Below are positions 9,558 through 20,145 of a stretch of DNA of 64,000 bases, one piece after another. The number at the start of each line of letters is the position of its first letter. Positions within the stretch are counted from its first letter, which is position 1. The translations under genes were made by a program, and so were the position numbers. The DNA comes from Bacteroidota bacterium (GTDB lineage Bacteria > Bacteroidota > Bacteroidia > Flavobacteriales > Flavobacteriaceae): positions 1 through 64,000 of the forward strand of contig JADFOK010000009.1 of the NCBI GenBank assembly GCA_022562895.1, read 5' to 3'. The notes below the pieces were generated by a model that ran no database searches, was not told the origin of the DNA, and saw nothing but the letters and a program-made list of their open reading frames with translations.

Positions 9558-11054
9558 TTACAACGACATAGGGTACAATGTTGTAAAGTCAGCTGCCTTA
9601 AATAATACTCCAGCATCTGAAAAATTTGAACCGTATTTTGCATCGATGGCTTTAAGTACCTCATTTGCCACTAAAGCATAACCTCGTTGTGTGGGATGTA
9701 CTCCATCTAAAGAAAAAGTCCCGCCAAACACTAAACTACTTTCCATAATAAAATCGTCAAATAAAATTCCGATGGCAGCTATTTCTTGCATTAATTCATT
9801 GGCATTTAAAAATGCCAATCCTTTTTGGTTAGCTAATTGTTCAATGCTTATATTATATGAATCGGTTGCTGTAATTACTTCAGCAATCTCATTTGAAGAA
9901 AGCACCCATTGATCTGTTAATGGAACCGATACTCCATTTACAAGTGTGGGATCATTATTTACCAAGGTACCTATGAAACTCGCAGCTATCAATACTATTA
10001 AATCTTCTTCAGTTGATTGTCGAATAGAGGGAAGTCCAAACCCAGATAAATCAGTAAGATATTCATCTTCAAAAACTACTGCGTTCTGTCCTTCCATAAA
10101 AGTAATGGTACGTAATATTCTTTCTTCAGTAGTAATTATACCAGCTGCTTCTAGACCCAATAATCCATCATTGTAAGGGACATATCCTTGATTTACAGCA
10201 GCAGCAGTAGCTGCATCAAGAGGAACTGGATTATAGCTAATTGTAGTAAAGTAGGGAATCGAAGTAACATATGGAATATTAATAATTACCCCTTTAGATC
10301 CATTAGCAGTTAAAGCATTATTTATGGTTGCATAAATACCTGCAAATACTGTAGGATCGGTAATATCATTAGAACCGTAAGTAGTGGGATCTGGATTTCC
10401 GGTTTGGTCGATACCTAAACCTCCAGAAGTAGCATAACTCAACACATCATTATTGCCAATCCATAATGTAAAAAATGTTGGATCTTGAGCTAATACATCT
10501 TCAAGAATTGAAGCATTGGGGTTCGAAGCCATCCTAACATAATATGGATTTGCAAGTCCTCCAGGAACTCCTGCAATATTACCATAACCATTTGCTAATA
10601 AATGAAAACTTTTTGCACCGGGTACACCCATATTATTATAGGGCCCCGGTCTTATATTTGATATTTCAGTAGTTGGCATTTCAGGAAGTAACGCCGGCCC
10701 GGCACCGTCAAAAAAGAGCCTTGGATTAAGAATTTGTATTCCTCCCAAAAGTGCTCCTCCAATATTATCGTTCATAAGTAGTTGGCTAAAAACGCCTCCG
10801 CCTGCTAGTCCAAATTTTTGAGATAAAAGATTTGGAAAAGAATTTTCTTGACCAATAATGAACAAGGCCCCATCTGTAAAACCTGCGGTAAGTGAATTTC
10901 CGACGGAAACAAAGTTTGAAAAATCTGCAGAACCTGCAGAAACAGGAATGTCATCTACAATAATTATATCATTATCATCATTTTCACAAGATGAAATTAA
11001 TGTTATTGATACCAAGAGTAAACCAAGATAATAGTATTTTTTAGGAATCATCAT
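9558..11054 (-). CDS. SGNH/GDSL-type lipoprotein hydrolase
   Basis: Lipobox LISSC; block I NFVSVGNSLTAGFTDG; block III WIGNNDVL; block V DGVHPTQRGYALVA. Confidence 0.85.
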   Translation of the reverse strand: MMIPKKYYYLGLLLVSITLISSCENDDNDIIIVDDIPVSAGSADFSNFVSVGNSLTAGFTDGALFIIGQENSFPNLLSQKFGLAGGGVFSQLLMNDNIGGALLGGIQILNPRLFFDGAGPALLPEMPTTEISNIRPGPYNNMGVPGAKSFHLLANGYGNIAGVPGGLANPYYVRMASNPNASILEDVLAQDPTFFTLWIGNNDVLSYATSGGLGIDQTGNPDPTTYGSNDITDPTVFAGIYATINNALTANGSKGVIINIPYVTSIPYFTTISYNPVPLDAATAAAVNQGYVPYNDGLLGLEAAGIITTEERILRTITFMEGQNAVVFEDEYLTDLSGFGLPSIRQSTEEDLIVLIAASFIGTLVNNDPTLVNGVSVPLTDQWVLSSNEIAEVITATDSYNISIEQLANQKGLAFLNANELMQEIAAIGILFDDFIMESSLVFGGTFSLDGVHPTQRGYALVANEVLKAIDAKYGSNFSDAGVLFKAADFTTLYPMSL

Positions 11055-11205
11055 ATATATTTTAGTTAAAAAAAATTTTATATCGTAGTAAATATAGTTT
11101 TTTTTAAAATAATAAATTATAAATCATTCATTTAAAAACTTTAATGAAATAAGACCATTGTAAACTTAATTCATTGGTGGGTTGTTTGATATTATTTGTC
11201 CTAAA

Positions 11206-12102
11206 TTAATCTAAAGTCTCGCACCATTCTCTAACCTTAATTTTAAATAGAGTGAAAATGGTTTTCATAAGTTCACTTTTATTTGAAATATTACGTCCAT
11301 CTATTTCAACAATTGGTGTTAGTTCTCCCATCGTGCCGGTGGCAAAAACAGCATCTGCATTGATGAATTGAGATAGTGAAATGTTTTCTTCTTTCAAAAC
11401 TATCCCTTGTTCTTTACACATATTACCTACAGAATCTCTTGTAATTCCCGGTAAACAAGCATGAGCATGGGGTGTATATACAATATTATTTTTAATCATA
11501 AATATATTTGATCCATTTAGCTCTGCTATAAATCCTTGTTCATCTAACATTAATCCGGCATCTTTTCCCGCTACATTAGCTTGAATTTTTGCCAAAATAT
11601 TATTTAATAGATTGTTGTGATGTATTTTTGAATCTAAAAATTGTGGGGCATTCCTGCGTATACTTGTGCTTATCACTTTAATTCCACTTTTGTTGTCATA
11701 AACAAGAGGCTTCCATTCTGCCAAAACAATTAAACATGATCCTTTTTGGTTAAGACGGGGATCCATTCCACTTGTTATTTTTTCTCCTCTGGTAAGTGTT
11801 AATCGAATATGCGTGTCATCGTTCATCCCATTGCTTTCTAGCGTTAGCCTTATAGCATTTTTAATTGTTTTTTTTGATGGTATATTAGTAAAAGCTAATG
11901 ATTTTGCAGATTCATGTAAGCGAGTAAGATGTTTATCAAGGCAAACTATACCTTCCGGATAAACGCGTAATCCTTCCCAAACAGCATCTCCTCCTTGTAC
12001 TGCACTATCAAACACAGAAATTTTTGCTTTTTCACGAGGATATAGTTTGTCCTTAATAAATACCTGAATTGTATCATTTCTTGAATCGTATTGTTGTAAC
12101 AT
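11206..12102 (-). CDS. Aminotransferase class IV (branched-chain aminotransferase-like)
   Basis: DSAVQGGDAVWEGLRVYPEG, HHNNLLNNILAKIQA, LDEQGFIAELNGSNIFMIKN, GELTPIVEIDGR. Confidence 0.9.
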   Translation of the reverse strand: MLQQYDSRNDTIQVFIKDKLYPREKAKISVFDSAVQGGDAVWEGLRVYPEGIVCLDKHLTRLHESAKSLAFTNIPSKKTIKNAIRLTLESNGMNDDTHIRLTLTRGEKITSGMDPRLNQKGSCLIVLAEWKPLVYDNKSGIKVISTSIRRNAPQFLDSKIHHNNLLNNILAKIQANVAGKDAGLMLDEQGFIAELNGSNIFMIKNNIVYTPHAHACLPGITRDSVGNMCKEQGIVLKEENISLSQFINADAVFATGTMGELTPIVEIDGRNISNKSELMKTIFTLFKIKVREWCETLD

Positions 12103-12827
12103 TATAAATCGTTTTTTAGGATGTTATTTTTTAATATTTCATAATAGGGTAATGCCTCCTTTAAAAGAGGTTGTAATGATTGGGGAAAATCAACAGATTT
12201 TATTTTCTGAATTTCAAATTTTGTAGTGTTATGTACATTAGCATACCAGTGAGTTGCCCATATACCATCTTCAGGTAATCCTCCTTTTTTCCAGTTAAGC
12301 ATTTTTACAGAAAATGAAATTTTCAACAGCTTACATATTTTCTTCAGATAGTTTTCCGGGTTTTTCATTAGTTCATCGCTATCAATTACGATAGGATTAT
12401 TGTTGTTGTTTTTCAGAAATAAAAACAGTTGCGTTGCCTTTTTAATTCCAATATCATTAATTGTTGGCTTGGGAATGACTTTAGAAAAAGAAGCTACTAA
12501 TTTTTTAGGATGCCGAATTAAAATAATATTTTCCCATTCTAATATATAGGAAGGATTTTCAGATATAAAATGATGTGCCATCCCCTTTACAAATACCAGC
12601 TTTTGGGTAGCTAGATTTTTAATATTATCTACTATCTTTTTCTCTTCAAGTTCCATTGAATTAAGAATTATTTCTTGGGAAGGATGTACTATATTTAGTG
12701 GCAAATTCTTTAAATAAAATCCATAAAAAGGTTCGTCTAATACGATACAATCTTCTCTTTGAGCAAATGAATACATGAGGGCAGTAGAAAGATTACGAGG
12801 ACCAGAAATAAGGTTGATTACTTTCAT
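12102..12827 (-). CDS. Sulfotransferase-like P-loop protein (ORF track start 12881 is probably too long)
   Basis: MKVINLISGPRNLSTALMYSFAQREDCIVLDEPFYGFYL...IILIRHPKKLVASFSK; the 12881 start would lie inside the terminator at 12849-12874; stop overlaps the downstream ATG (TAATG). Confidence 0.75.
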   Translation of the reverse strand: MKVINLISGPRNLSTALMYSFAQREDCIVLDEPFYGFYLKNLPLNIVHPSQEIILNSMELEEKKIVDNIKNLATQKLVFVKGMAHHFISENPSYILEWENIILIRHPKKLVASFSKVIPKPTINDIGIKKATQLFLFLKNNNNNPIVIDSDELMKNPENYLKKICKLLKISFSVKMLNWKKGGLPEDGIWATHWYANVHNTTKFEIQKIKSVDFPQSLQPLLKEALPYYEILKNNILKNDL

Positions 12828-12848
12828 GAATATAAATATAGATAAAAA

Positions 12849-12874
12849 AAATGCTTCGGAAAACCGAAGCATTT
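12849..12874 (-). terminator. Intrinsic terminator of the TonB-dependent receptor gene
   Basis: AAATGCTTCGG-AAAA-CCGAAGCATTT with T-run on the minus strand. Confidence 0.85.
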
Positions 12875-12897
12875 TTAACATTTTATAAAATCATTAA

Positions 12898-15672
12898 TTA
12901 GTTATTTATTGTCCAGGAGATAAAAAATTGTGACCCTATATCACCTACTCCAACAGAACTTTTATATTCCTTTCCTCCTAAATTAGTTCCGCCCACTTTG
13001 AATATAGATTTAATAGAGGGTACTGTATAATTTATTTGAGCATCAACTACCGTTCTTTCTGCTACTAATGCGTTAGCAATACTTGCTTCCCATAGGTATT
13101 CGTCACTCCAACGAACATTAACATTAAATCCAAAGTTTTCAAACAATTCCTGATTACCAAAAGAAAATTTAACTTGATTCTCCGGTGTATTAAATCCAGC
13201 TCTAAAATCGGGATCTTCTGTTTGATCTAAATCAAATTGTGCAAAGGTGTAATTAATGCCTATTCTATAGTTATTTACAAATTTTGTCGATAACCCTATT
13301 GCAGCTCCATACGAATTAACATCTGCCAATGAATTGGTATATAATTGAAAAACCTGTGTGTTCCCATCTATTATGTCTTGTATACCACTGCCATTAGGAT
13401 CAAAAGCACTACCGGTTATAGGTGTTACAACAAATTTATTACTTATAAACCCATCATAAGTATTGTAATACCCATTTACATCTATGATCACAGGTCCTAT
13501 TTTCCCACGATATCCAACATCAAATGCAGTAACTTTTTCTTGTTCTACCAATGATGTGACTACAGGAATTAAGAGTGATGGATCTCCACTGGCTGCAAAG
13601 GCTTGTACAGAAGCCAAGGTATAAGAATCGAAATAAGCATCTCTCCCGGTTAACGGTGTTCCTGGTAATATTCTATCTAAATTATCTGGCGCAGAACCTA
13701 CCAAGATTGCTCTACCAACATTAAACCCAATAAATAACGATTGTGTATCCGGGTTTCTAAAGCCTGTTTGGAAAGAAGCTCTAATGCTATGTTGCTTGTT
13801 TTCACCAGCAAAATAAAGCAATGATACTCTGGGAGAGTAACTTGCATCAAAAAATTCATTTTTATCATACCGTATAGAAGCCGTAATTTTTAATCTTTCT
13901 TCATCTGTAAACTTTTTAATACCCTGTATATAAGCTCCATATTCATCATAATCTATAGAACCGTCATAATCTGTGTAAATAGTACCGCTTGAATTTAAAG
14001 AATATTGTCTATATGAACCTCCAAGTTGTAGATCCATTACATCATTCAGCACTCTTTTAAAATTATAATTTCCTTCGCCTACATACACTTTAGAATTATC
14101 AAGAAATTTTGATCCTGTCTCTATATCTGGGTCAGAAGTTATCCTATTAAATGCAGCTATAAACTCTGGTGTTCCAGGTTTTAAAGTTATGGCATCATCT
14201 GCAAACACTCTTGCACCTGCATGTGCGTCTGCATCTGAGGCACCCCCTAATACTGCTGTAAGGTATGCTCCAGCATATGTTCCAAACCATTCTGTAGCAT
14301 CAATTTTACTCATATTGATACCTGTAAAACGCATATCATAAGAATTTCCAGCTGTTTCACCTGTAGTATAACCTCTTAAAAAGAAATCGTTATTTCGAAT
14401 TTCTAATTTATGTTGATACAATAAAAAATTCGTTAATTGATATCTATCAGCTCCTGTATAAACGGTATTCCCAAATCCAAATTTTGAAATCCAAATTATT
14501 TCAAGATCATTCCCAAATGGTTTATAGTGTAATGCCATGTTTAGTTTACCGCTTTTAGCTTTGTAATCTGTCAAATCAGCTTCTATATATCCTGTTCTAG
14601 CTACATCTACAGCAGGAATTAACGCACTGGCTCCTGCAGGAAATATACCTAATGCTTCCAATTGCAGAGCTACTTCATGAAGGTTTGTATCATTTGCGGA
14701 TAAAGAAACTTCATCTCCGTAAATATTCAAACCATCATGTGCCGGGCTTGATCTAAATGGTAGAATTCCATCCGGATCTCCAGAAGATCCCAAAACATAT
14801 TGATTGGTATCTATTGCATGCCAATCTGTTCCATATAAATATGAAAACGAAGCTTTTGCTGCAAATTTATCACTGAAAGCCCGAGCAATGCGAATTCCTA
14901 TATCGTAAAATTTATTATCTCCGGCTGCTTCTTGTATAGTTAATCCAGTTTTTACATACGTACTTATTCCCTGATAATTAAAAGGACTTTTACTAGTCAT
15001 AAACAAAATACCGTTAAAGGCGTTTGCTCCATATAAGGCTGAAGATGCACCTGGTAATAATTCTATACTTTTAACATCGAGTTCATTCAATCCAACAAAA
15101 TTACCCAAAACAAAGTTCAATGCAGGAGAAGAATTGTCCATTCCATCAATTAATTGTACAAATCGGGTATTGGCATAGGTTGCAAATCCACGTGTGTTTA
15201 CCGAATTAAACGTTAAACTACCTTTGTTTACGTCCACCCCTTTTAGGTTTGCCAAACTAGCGTAAAAGTTGGGTGATGTTGAGTATTTAATATCATTTAA
15301 ATCGAACCTTTCTATAGTTACGGGAGATTCCCATACACTTTCAGGTGTTCTAGATGCAGAAACAACTATTTCGTCTAATTTATCTCTTTCAATAAGTGTA
15401 ATTGTAAAAGATTGATTATTAGAAGTTACTTCTTGCCTAACAGATTGATACCCTACATTACTAATTTCAATTGAAAATGGAGGTGCTAGATCTACGGTTA
15501 AGGTAAAATTACCTTCAAAATCTGTTACGGTTCCAGTAGAAGTTCCTACAACAATGATGTTTGTGCCTAATAATGGTTCAAGAGATTGATCCACTACATT
15601 TCCGTTGATTGTTGTTTGCGAGTATGCAAAAACACAAAAAAACAAACTAAAAACAGTAATTAATGCCTTCAT
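12898..15672 (-). CDS. TonB-dependent outer-membrane receptor with N-terminal carboxypeptidase-D-like domain
   Basis: TTINGNVVDQSLEPLLGTNIIVVGTSTGTVTDFEGNFTL; VSASRTPESVWESPVTIERF; plug ELLPGASSALYGANAFNGILFM; long beta-barrel. Confidence 0.93.
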   Translation of the reverse strand: MKALITVFSLFFCVFAYSQTTINGNVVDQSLEPLLGTNIIVVGTSTGTVTDFEGNFTLTVDLAPPFSIEISNVGYQSVRQEVTSNNQSFTITLIERDKLDEIVVSASRTPESVWESPVTIERFDLNDIKYSTSPNFYASLANLKGVDVNKGSLTFNSVNTRGFATYANTRFVQLIDGMDNSSPALNFVLGNFVGLNELDVKSIELLPGASSALYGANAFNGILFMTSKSPFNYQGISTYVKTGLTIQEAAGDNKFYDIGIRIARAFSDKFAAKASFSYLYGTDWHAIDTNQYVLGSSGDPDGILPFRSSPAHDGLNIYGDEVSLSANDTNLHEVALQLEALGIFPAGASALIPAVDVARTGYIEADLTDYKAKSGKLNMALHYKPFGNDLEIIWISKFGFGNTVYTGADRYQLTNFLLYQHKLEIRNNDFFLRGYTTGETAGNSYDMRFTGINMSKIDATEWFGTYAGAYLTAVLGGASDADAHAGARVFADDAITLKPGTPEFIAAFNRITSDPDIETGSKFLDNSKVYVGEGNYNFKRVLNDVMDLQLGGSYRQYSLNSSGTIYTDYDGSIDYDEYGAYIQGIKKFTDEERLKITASIRYDKNEFFDASYSPRVSLLYFAGENKQHSIRASFQTGFRNPDTQSLFIGFNVGRAILVGSAPDNLDRILPGTPLTGRDAYFDSYTLASVQAFAASGDPSLLIPVVTSLVEQEKVTAFDVGYRGKIGPVIIDVNGYYNTYDGFISNKFVVTPITGSAFDPNGSGIQDIIDGNTQVFQLYTNSLADVNSYGAAIGLSTKFVNNYRIGINYTFAQFDLDQTEDPDFRAGFNTPENQVKFSFGNQELFENFGFNVNVRWSDEYLWEASIANALVAERTVVDAQINYTVPSIKSIFKVGGTNLGGKEYKSSVGVGDIGSQFFISWTINN

Positions 15673-15780
15673 ATTAAATATTTGAATTGGTTAAACGCTC
15701 CAATATACGGAAATTTGAAACTAATAATTAGTGGGATAGTTAAAATATTATGGAGATAATAAAAAAAGAAAAATTAGTAT

Positions 15781-17628
15781 TTATTCAACTGTAACTGACT
15801 TAGCCAAATTTCGAGGTTGATCTACATTCCTATTAAGCAATACTGCAATATGATAGGACAATAATTGTAAAGGAATAGTGGTAACTAAAGGTGTTAATGT
15901 TTCAGGAGTTTTTGGTACTTCCATTATATAATCGGCCATTTCTTTAACTATAGTATCCCCCTCTGTTACAACAGCAATGATTATACCCTGTCTTGATTTT
16001 ATCTCCTGAATATTACTTACTACTTTATCGTAATGGTTACTATTTACAGCAATAACAACTACTGGCATTTGTTCGTCAATAAGAGCAATTGGTCCATGTT
16101 TCATTTCAGCAGCAGGATAACCCTCAGCGTGAATGTAGGATATTTCCTTTAGTTTTAGCGCTCCTTCTAGGGCGACAGGAAAGTTGTGTCCTCTACCTAA
16201 GTAAAGGAAATTTTTAACATCTTTAAAAATTTCAGCTATTTCTTGAATTTTACCATTGCTTTCTAGCGCTTCTTTTACTTTAGAGGGAATTAATTCCAAT
16301 TCTCTAAGATGTAACATAAAATCTCTATGAGAAATAGTTCCCTTAATTTTTGCTAGTTTTAAGGCAATCATTGTGAGTACAGTAATCTGAGTTGTAAACG
16401 ATTTAGTTGAAGCAACTCCAATTTCAGGTCCGGCATGGGTGTAGGTTCCACTATGGGTTTCACGGGAGATACTGGATCCTACTACATTACAAATTCCATA
16501 TACAAATGCTCCCTTTTCTTTTGCCAATTTAACAGCTGCCAAGGTATCTGCTGTTTCACCACTTTGTGAAATTGCAATTACAACATCTTTTTCAGTGATT
16601 ATCGGGTTTCGATATCTAAATTCAGAAGCATATTCAACCTCAACAGGAATTCTTGCCCAATCTTCAAAAATGTATTCGGCTACTAATCCGGCATGCCAAG
16701 ATGTCCCACAAGCTACTATAATGATTCGGTCTGCATTTATGAATTTTTCAATATAATCTTCAAGACCCCCTAATTTGATAATACCTTTATTTACAAGTAA
16801 CCTTCCCCTATAAGTATCCTTTATTACTGTGGGTTGCTCGAAAATTTCTTTCAACATGAAATGTTCATACCCTCCTTTTTCAATTTGCTCAAGATTTATT
16901 TTTAATTCCTCTATATACGGAGCGACAAGACTATCGTCTTTAATTTTACGAACCTCCACGTCACGACCTATGCGTATGATTGCCATTTCTTCATCTTTAA
17001 GATAAATAGCATTATTTGTAAATTCTATAAAAGGAGATGCATCACTTGCTACAAAAAACTCATCCTCACCAATTCCAATAGCTAAAGGACTACCTAGTTT
17101 AGCTACTACAATTTCATCGGGTTTATTTTTATCAAAGATTGCAATTGCATAGGCGCCAACAACTTGATTCAATGCTATCTGAACAGCTTTTCCAAGTTTA
17201 ACCTTTTCTTTTTTAATAATGTCTTCTATTAGATTTACTAATACTTCTGTATCTGTTTCTGAATGAAAAGTATATCCTCTTTTTAATAATTCTTCTTTAA
17301 GAGATGTATAATTTTCTATAATACCATTATGGATAATGACTAAATTACCACTATTTGACAGGTGTGGATGTGAGTTAATATCATTGGGTACGCCATGAGT
17401 TGCCCAACGTGTATGGCCAATACCCAAATTACCTTTAATTGTAATTTCTTTTTTAATTTTTTCTTCTAGATCAGCTACTTTTCCTTTGGTTTTACAAAGT
17501 TGAATATTGGAACCGTCATATATTGCAATTCCAGCGCTATCGTATCCTCTATACTCTAACCTTTTTAAACCGTTTAGAATAATTGGGTATGCTTCTTTTT
17601 TTCCAATATAGCCTACAATTCCGCACAT
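15781..17628 (-). CDS. glmS: Glutamine--fructose-6-phosphate aminotransferase (isomerizing)
   Basis: MCGIVGYIGKKEAYPIILNGLKRLEYRGYDSAGIAI; C-terminus DQPRNLAKSVTVE. Confidence 0.99.
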   Translation of the reverse strand: MCGIVGYIGKKEAYPIILNGLKRLEYRGYDSAGIAIYDGSNIQLCKTKGKVADLEEKIKKEITIKGNLGIGHTRWATHGVPNDINSHPHLSNSGNLVIIHNGIIENYTSLKEELLKRGYTFHSETDTEVLVNLIEDIIKKEKVKLGKAVQIALNQVVGAYAIAIFDKNKPDEIVVAKLGSPLAIGIGEDEFFVASDASPFIEFTNNAIYLKDEEMAIIRIGRDVEVRKIKDDSLVAPYIEELKINLEQIEKGGYEHFMLKEIFEQPTVIKDTYRGRLLVNKGIIKLGGLEDYIEKFINADRIIIVACGTSWHAGLVAEYIFEDWARIPVEVEYASEFRYRNPIITEKDVVIAISQSGETADTLAAVKLAKEKGAFVYGICNVVGSSISRETHSGTYTHAGPEIGVASTKSFTTQITVLTMIALKLAKIKGTISHRDFMLHLRELELIPSKVKEALESNGKIQEIAEIFKDVKNFLYLGRGHNFPVALEGALKLKEISYIHAEGYPAAEMKHGPIALIDEQMPVVVIAVNSNHYDKVVSNIQEIKSRQGIIIAVVTEGDTIVKEMADYIMEVPKTPETLTPLVTTIPLQLLSYHIAVLLNRNVDQPRNLAKSVTVE

Positions 17629-17642
17629 AGAAGTTTAAGTTA

Positions 17643-19214
17643 TTAATTAGTTTCTGTGTAATATATTTGGAGCTTTATTTTTTTATTTTCATTAACTGAA
17701 GCATTTCCATATAGAACTGTCCCTTGTGGAGATACTACACTACTGGATGGTACTTTCTCGATGCCAGGTGATTGAATGTTTTCAATATCCTGAAAACCAA
17801 ATTGTAATACATTCTGTGACACTATAAGTCCTAGTGGCACATTGGTAGAATCCTTATTAATTAGATTGCTTATATGATTGGTAATTCTAATTTTATAATA
17901 ATCACCTTTATTGTCACTACCCCTTTCTAATCTTCCTAAATGTACATTTAATGCATTTACTGGCTCCTCACCAGATGTGATATCCATATCATAATCAATT
18001 AAAAATGTACTATTTTTTATGTCATATATTATTAAACGTTCAGGCTCCGCCGATCCTCCTGTGACTATATTTTGATTTACATAAAATATTAGGTTTGCCT
18101 CATTTATAAGCCAACTTTTATCTCTTAGAATTTCTAATTCATCCGCAACACCATTTTCATCAATATCATCTCCAAAGAGTTGAATAACAGTAACAATACC
18201 ATCACCTCCTCTAACATATAGAGTCTCTTCACCATTAACCAAATCTGGATTTAATAAATTGTCTAGAATATCTTGAGGTTCTTCATTGTCATATACATTA
18301 ACATTTATTCCTTCAAAAGTAAGCAAATAACTATCTTCTAAGTGTTCATTGTCTGGATTATCAGGGTCATCATAAGAAAGAGGAAGGGTGTCATATTGAT
18401 AACTAAGTGCAATATTGGCATTATCAATATCGAATATGAACAAACTCCCATCAGGTCCTACAGATTCTACTTTAAAATAAATTCCTCTAAAGTATTCTTT
18501 AAAGTTATTATTACTTAACAATTCTATTGAACCTTCCATATTAATGATTTTTTCTCTGAAAAATTCAATAGGTAAACTAACTCTAAATCCAGGAGCAATC
18601 GTCTCTTTCACTTCTACAGTATCAACAATGCTTACTAATACAATCCCTTCATCGCTAGGAGTAAATTCATCGTCTGAATAAAGTAATTCTCCAAGGAAAC
18701 TTTCAAAAATTACTCCTTGATTTGAATAATACTTTTGGATTTCTTCAAAATTGGTATCCGGATCTAAATCTCTTAAAAAGTAATTAGATTCATAAATAGA
18801 TATTTTAACGGGGCTATCACCATAAATAGAGTCTAAGGTATATGTGGAATCAACATCGGTAGTGATAAGCTCACTAAAATAAGGTATGTAAAGGAATACA
18901 CTATCTAGCTTTGCACTGAAACCAAAAGATGGATTACTTTCACTCAATATCACTTGTGAAAGCAGACTTACTGTAGATTTACCATAAACAGGATCGTTGT
19001 AAACACCTAATTGATAGACCGGTAAATTATTTGTTTGAACAGGTAGTAATTTTCTACTAAAGGTAATGACGGTATTTCCGTCAACAAATTCTGTATTAAT
19101 ATCATCATTTATAATATCAGATCCAATCGTATTAAAATCTTCCTCACAAGACGATAAAGCAACTATAAAAAATAAAACTGCCGAAAAAAAAGGCAATGTA
19201 ATTCTTGTTTTCAT
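17643..19214 (-). CDS. DUF4270-type lipoprotein
   Basis: Lipobox VALSSC-EEDFNTIGSDII; syntenic with glmS. Confidence 0.8.
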   Translation of the reverse strand: MKTRITLPFFSAVLFFIVALSSCEEDFNTIGSDIINDDINTEFVDGNTVITFSRKLLPVQTNNLPVYQLGVYNDPVYGKSTVSLLSQVILSESNPSFGFSAKLDSVFLYIPYFSELITTDVDSTYTLDSIYGDSPVKISIYESNYFLRDLDPDTNFEEIQKYYSNQGVIFESFLGELLYSDDEFTPSDEGIVLVSIVDTVEVKETIAPGFRVSLPIEFFREKIINMEGSIELLSNNNFKEYFRGIYFKVESVGPDGSLFIFDIDNANIALSYQYDTLPLSYDDPDNPDNEHLEDSYLLTFEGINVNVYDNEEPQDILDNLLNPDLVNGEETLYVRGGDGIVTVIQLFGDDIDENGVADELEILRDKSWLINEANLIFYVNQNIVTGGSAEPERLIIYDIKNSTFLIDYDMDITSGEEPVNALNVHLGRLERGSDNKGDYYKIRITNHISNLINKDSTNVPLGLIVSQNVLQFGFQDIENIQSPGIEKVPSSSVVSPQGTVLYGNASVNENKKIKLQIYYTETN

Positions 19215-19233
19215 AAGTAGTTAATATGATATT

Positions 19234-20043
19234 TTATTGTAAAACTTTAGTTTGGCAAAAGTCTAAATAAGCCTGAGAAAATTCATCTTTTTTAAGATAA
19301 TTTAACACTGGCTTTTCGATTTTGTTAAGATAATCTACAAGTTCTTCAGGAATTTCCTTAGAACCAATAATTACAGCATCCGAATTTTTTATTGCAACTT
19401 TCATCATACTAACATAATTTGGATTCTTTAATTCTAATATAATTTCTTCATCAATACCGTCAAACTTTATTTTCTCTGTTACATTTTTATCTAATGTGCC
19501 TTCAAAACCTTCACCGTATAGAGAAATAATTACTTTACTGTTCTCGAACAATGGTTCGTTTGCGTAGTAATTTCTTAGATATAATGGTAAAAAAGATGCC
19601 ATCCATCCATGAACATGAATAATATCTGGCGACCAATTAAGTTTTTTTACGGTTTCTATAACTCCTTTAGCAAAAAAAATAGCTCGCTCATCATTATCTG
19701 GAAAAAAGTTTCCGTCTTCATCAGTATAAGTAGCTTTACGTTTAAAGTAGTCTTCATTGTCTATAAAGTACACTTGCATACGTTCTTTTGGGATAGATGC
19801 AACTTTTATTATTAATGGTACATCCATGTCATTGATTACCAAATTCATGCCTGAAAGACGAATTACCTCATGTAATTGATGTCTTCGTTCATTAATGTTA
19901 CCATACCGAGGCATAAATATTCTAATCTGTCCTTGGTTGGAATTTACCATTCGGGGAGCTTCAAACGACATTGAAGAAATCTCGGTCTCAGGAAGATAGG
20001 GTATTACTTCAGAAGACACATACAAGACTCTCTTACCTTTCAT
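19234..20043 (-). CDS. Glycogen/starch synthase-like protein, N-terminal (GT5-like) domain only
   Basis: KGKRVLYVSSEVIPYLPETEISSMSFEAPRMVNSNQGQIRIFMPRYGNINERRHQLHEVIR...PDIIHVHGWMASFLPLYLR; 269 aa with no C-terminal GT-B half. Confidence 0.85.
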   Translation of the reverse strand: MKGKRVLYVSSEVIPYLPETEISSMSFEAPRMVNSNQGQIRIFMPRYGNINERRHQLHEVIRLSGMNLVINDMDVPLIIKVASIPKERMQVYFIDNEDYFKRKATYTDEDGNFFPDNDERAIFFAKGVIETVKKLNWSPDIIHVHGWMASFLPLYLRNYYANEPLFENSKVIISLYGEGFEGTLDKNVTEKIKFDGIDEEIILELKNPNYVSMMKVAIKNSDAVIIGSKEIPEELVDYLNKIEKPVLNYLKKDEFSQAYLDFCQTKVLQ

Positions 20044-20145
20044 AAATATATACTTTTTCTGTTGCTGTTTTAATCACGCAAAATTACGAAAATTTATGTA
20101 GATTGACTTTAATATATTAATTTTACTGGCTTTTAAATATTATTT

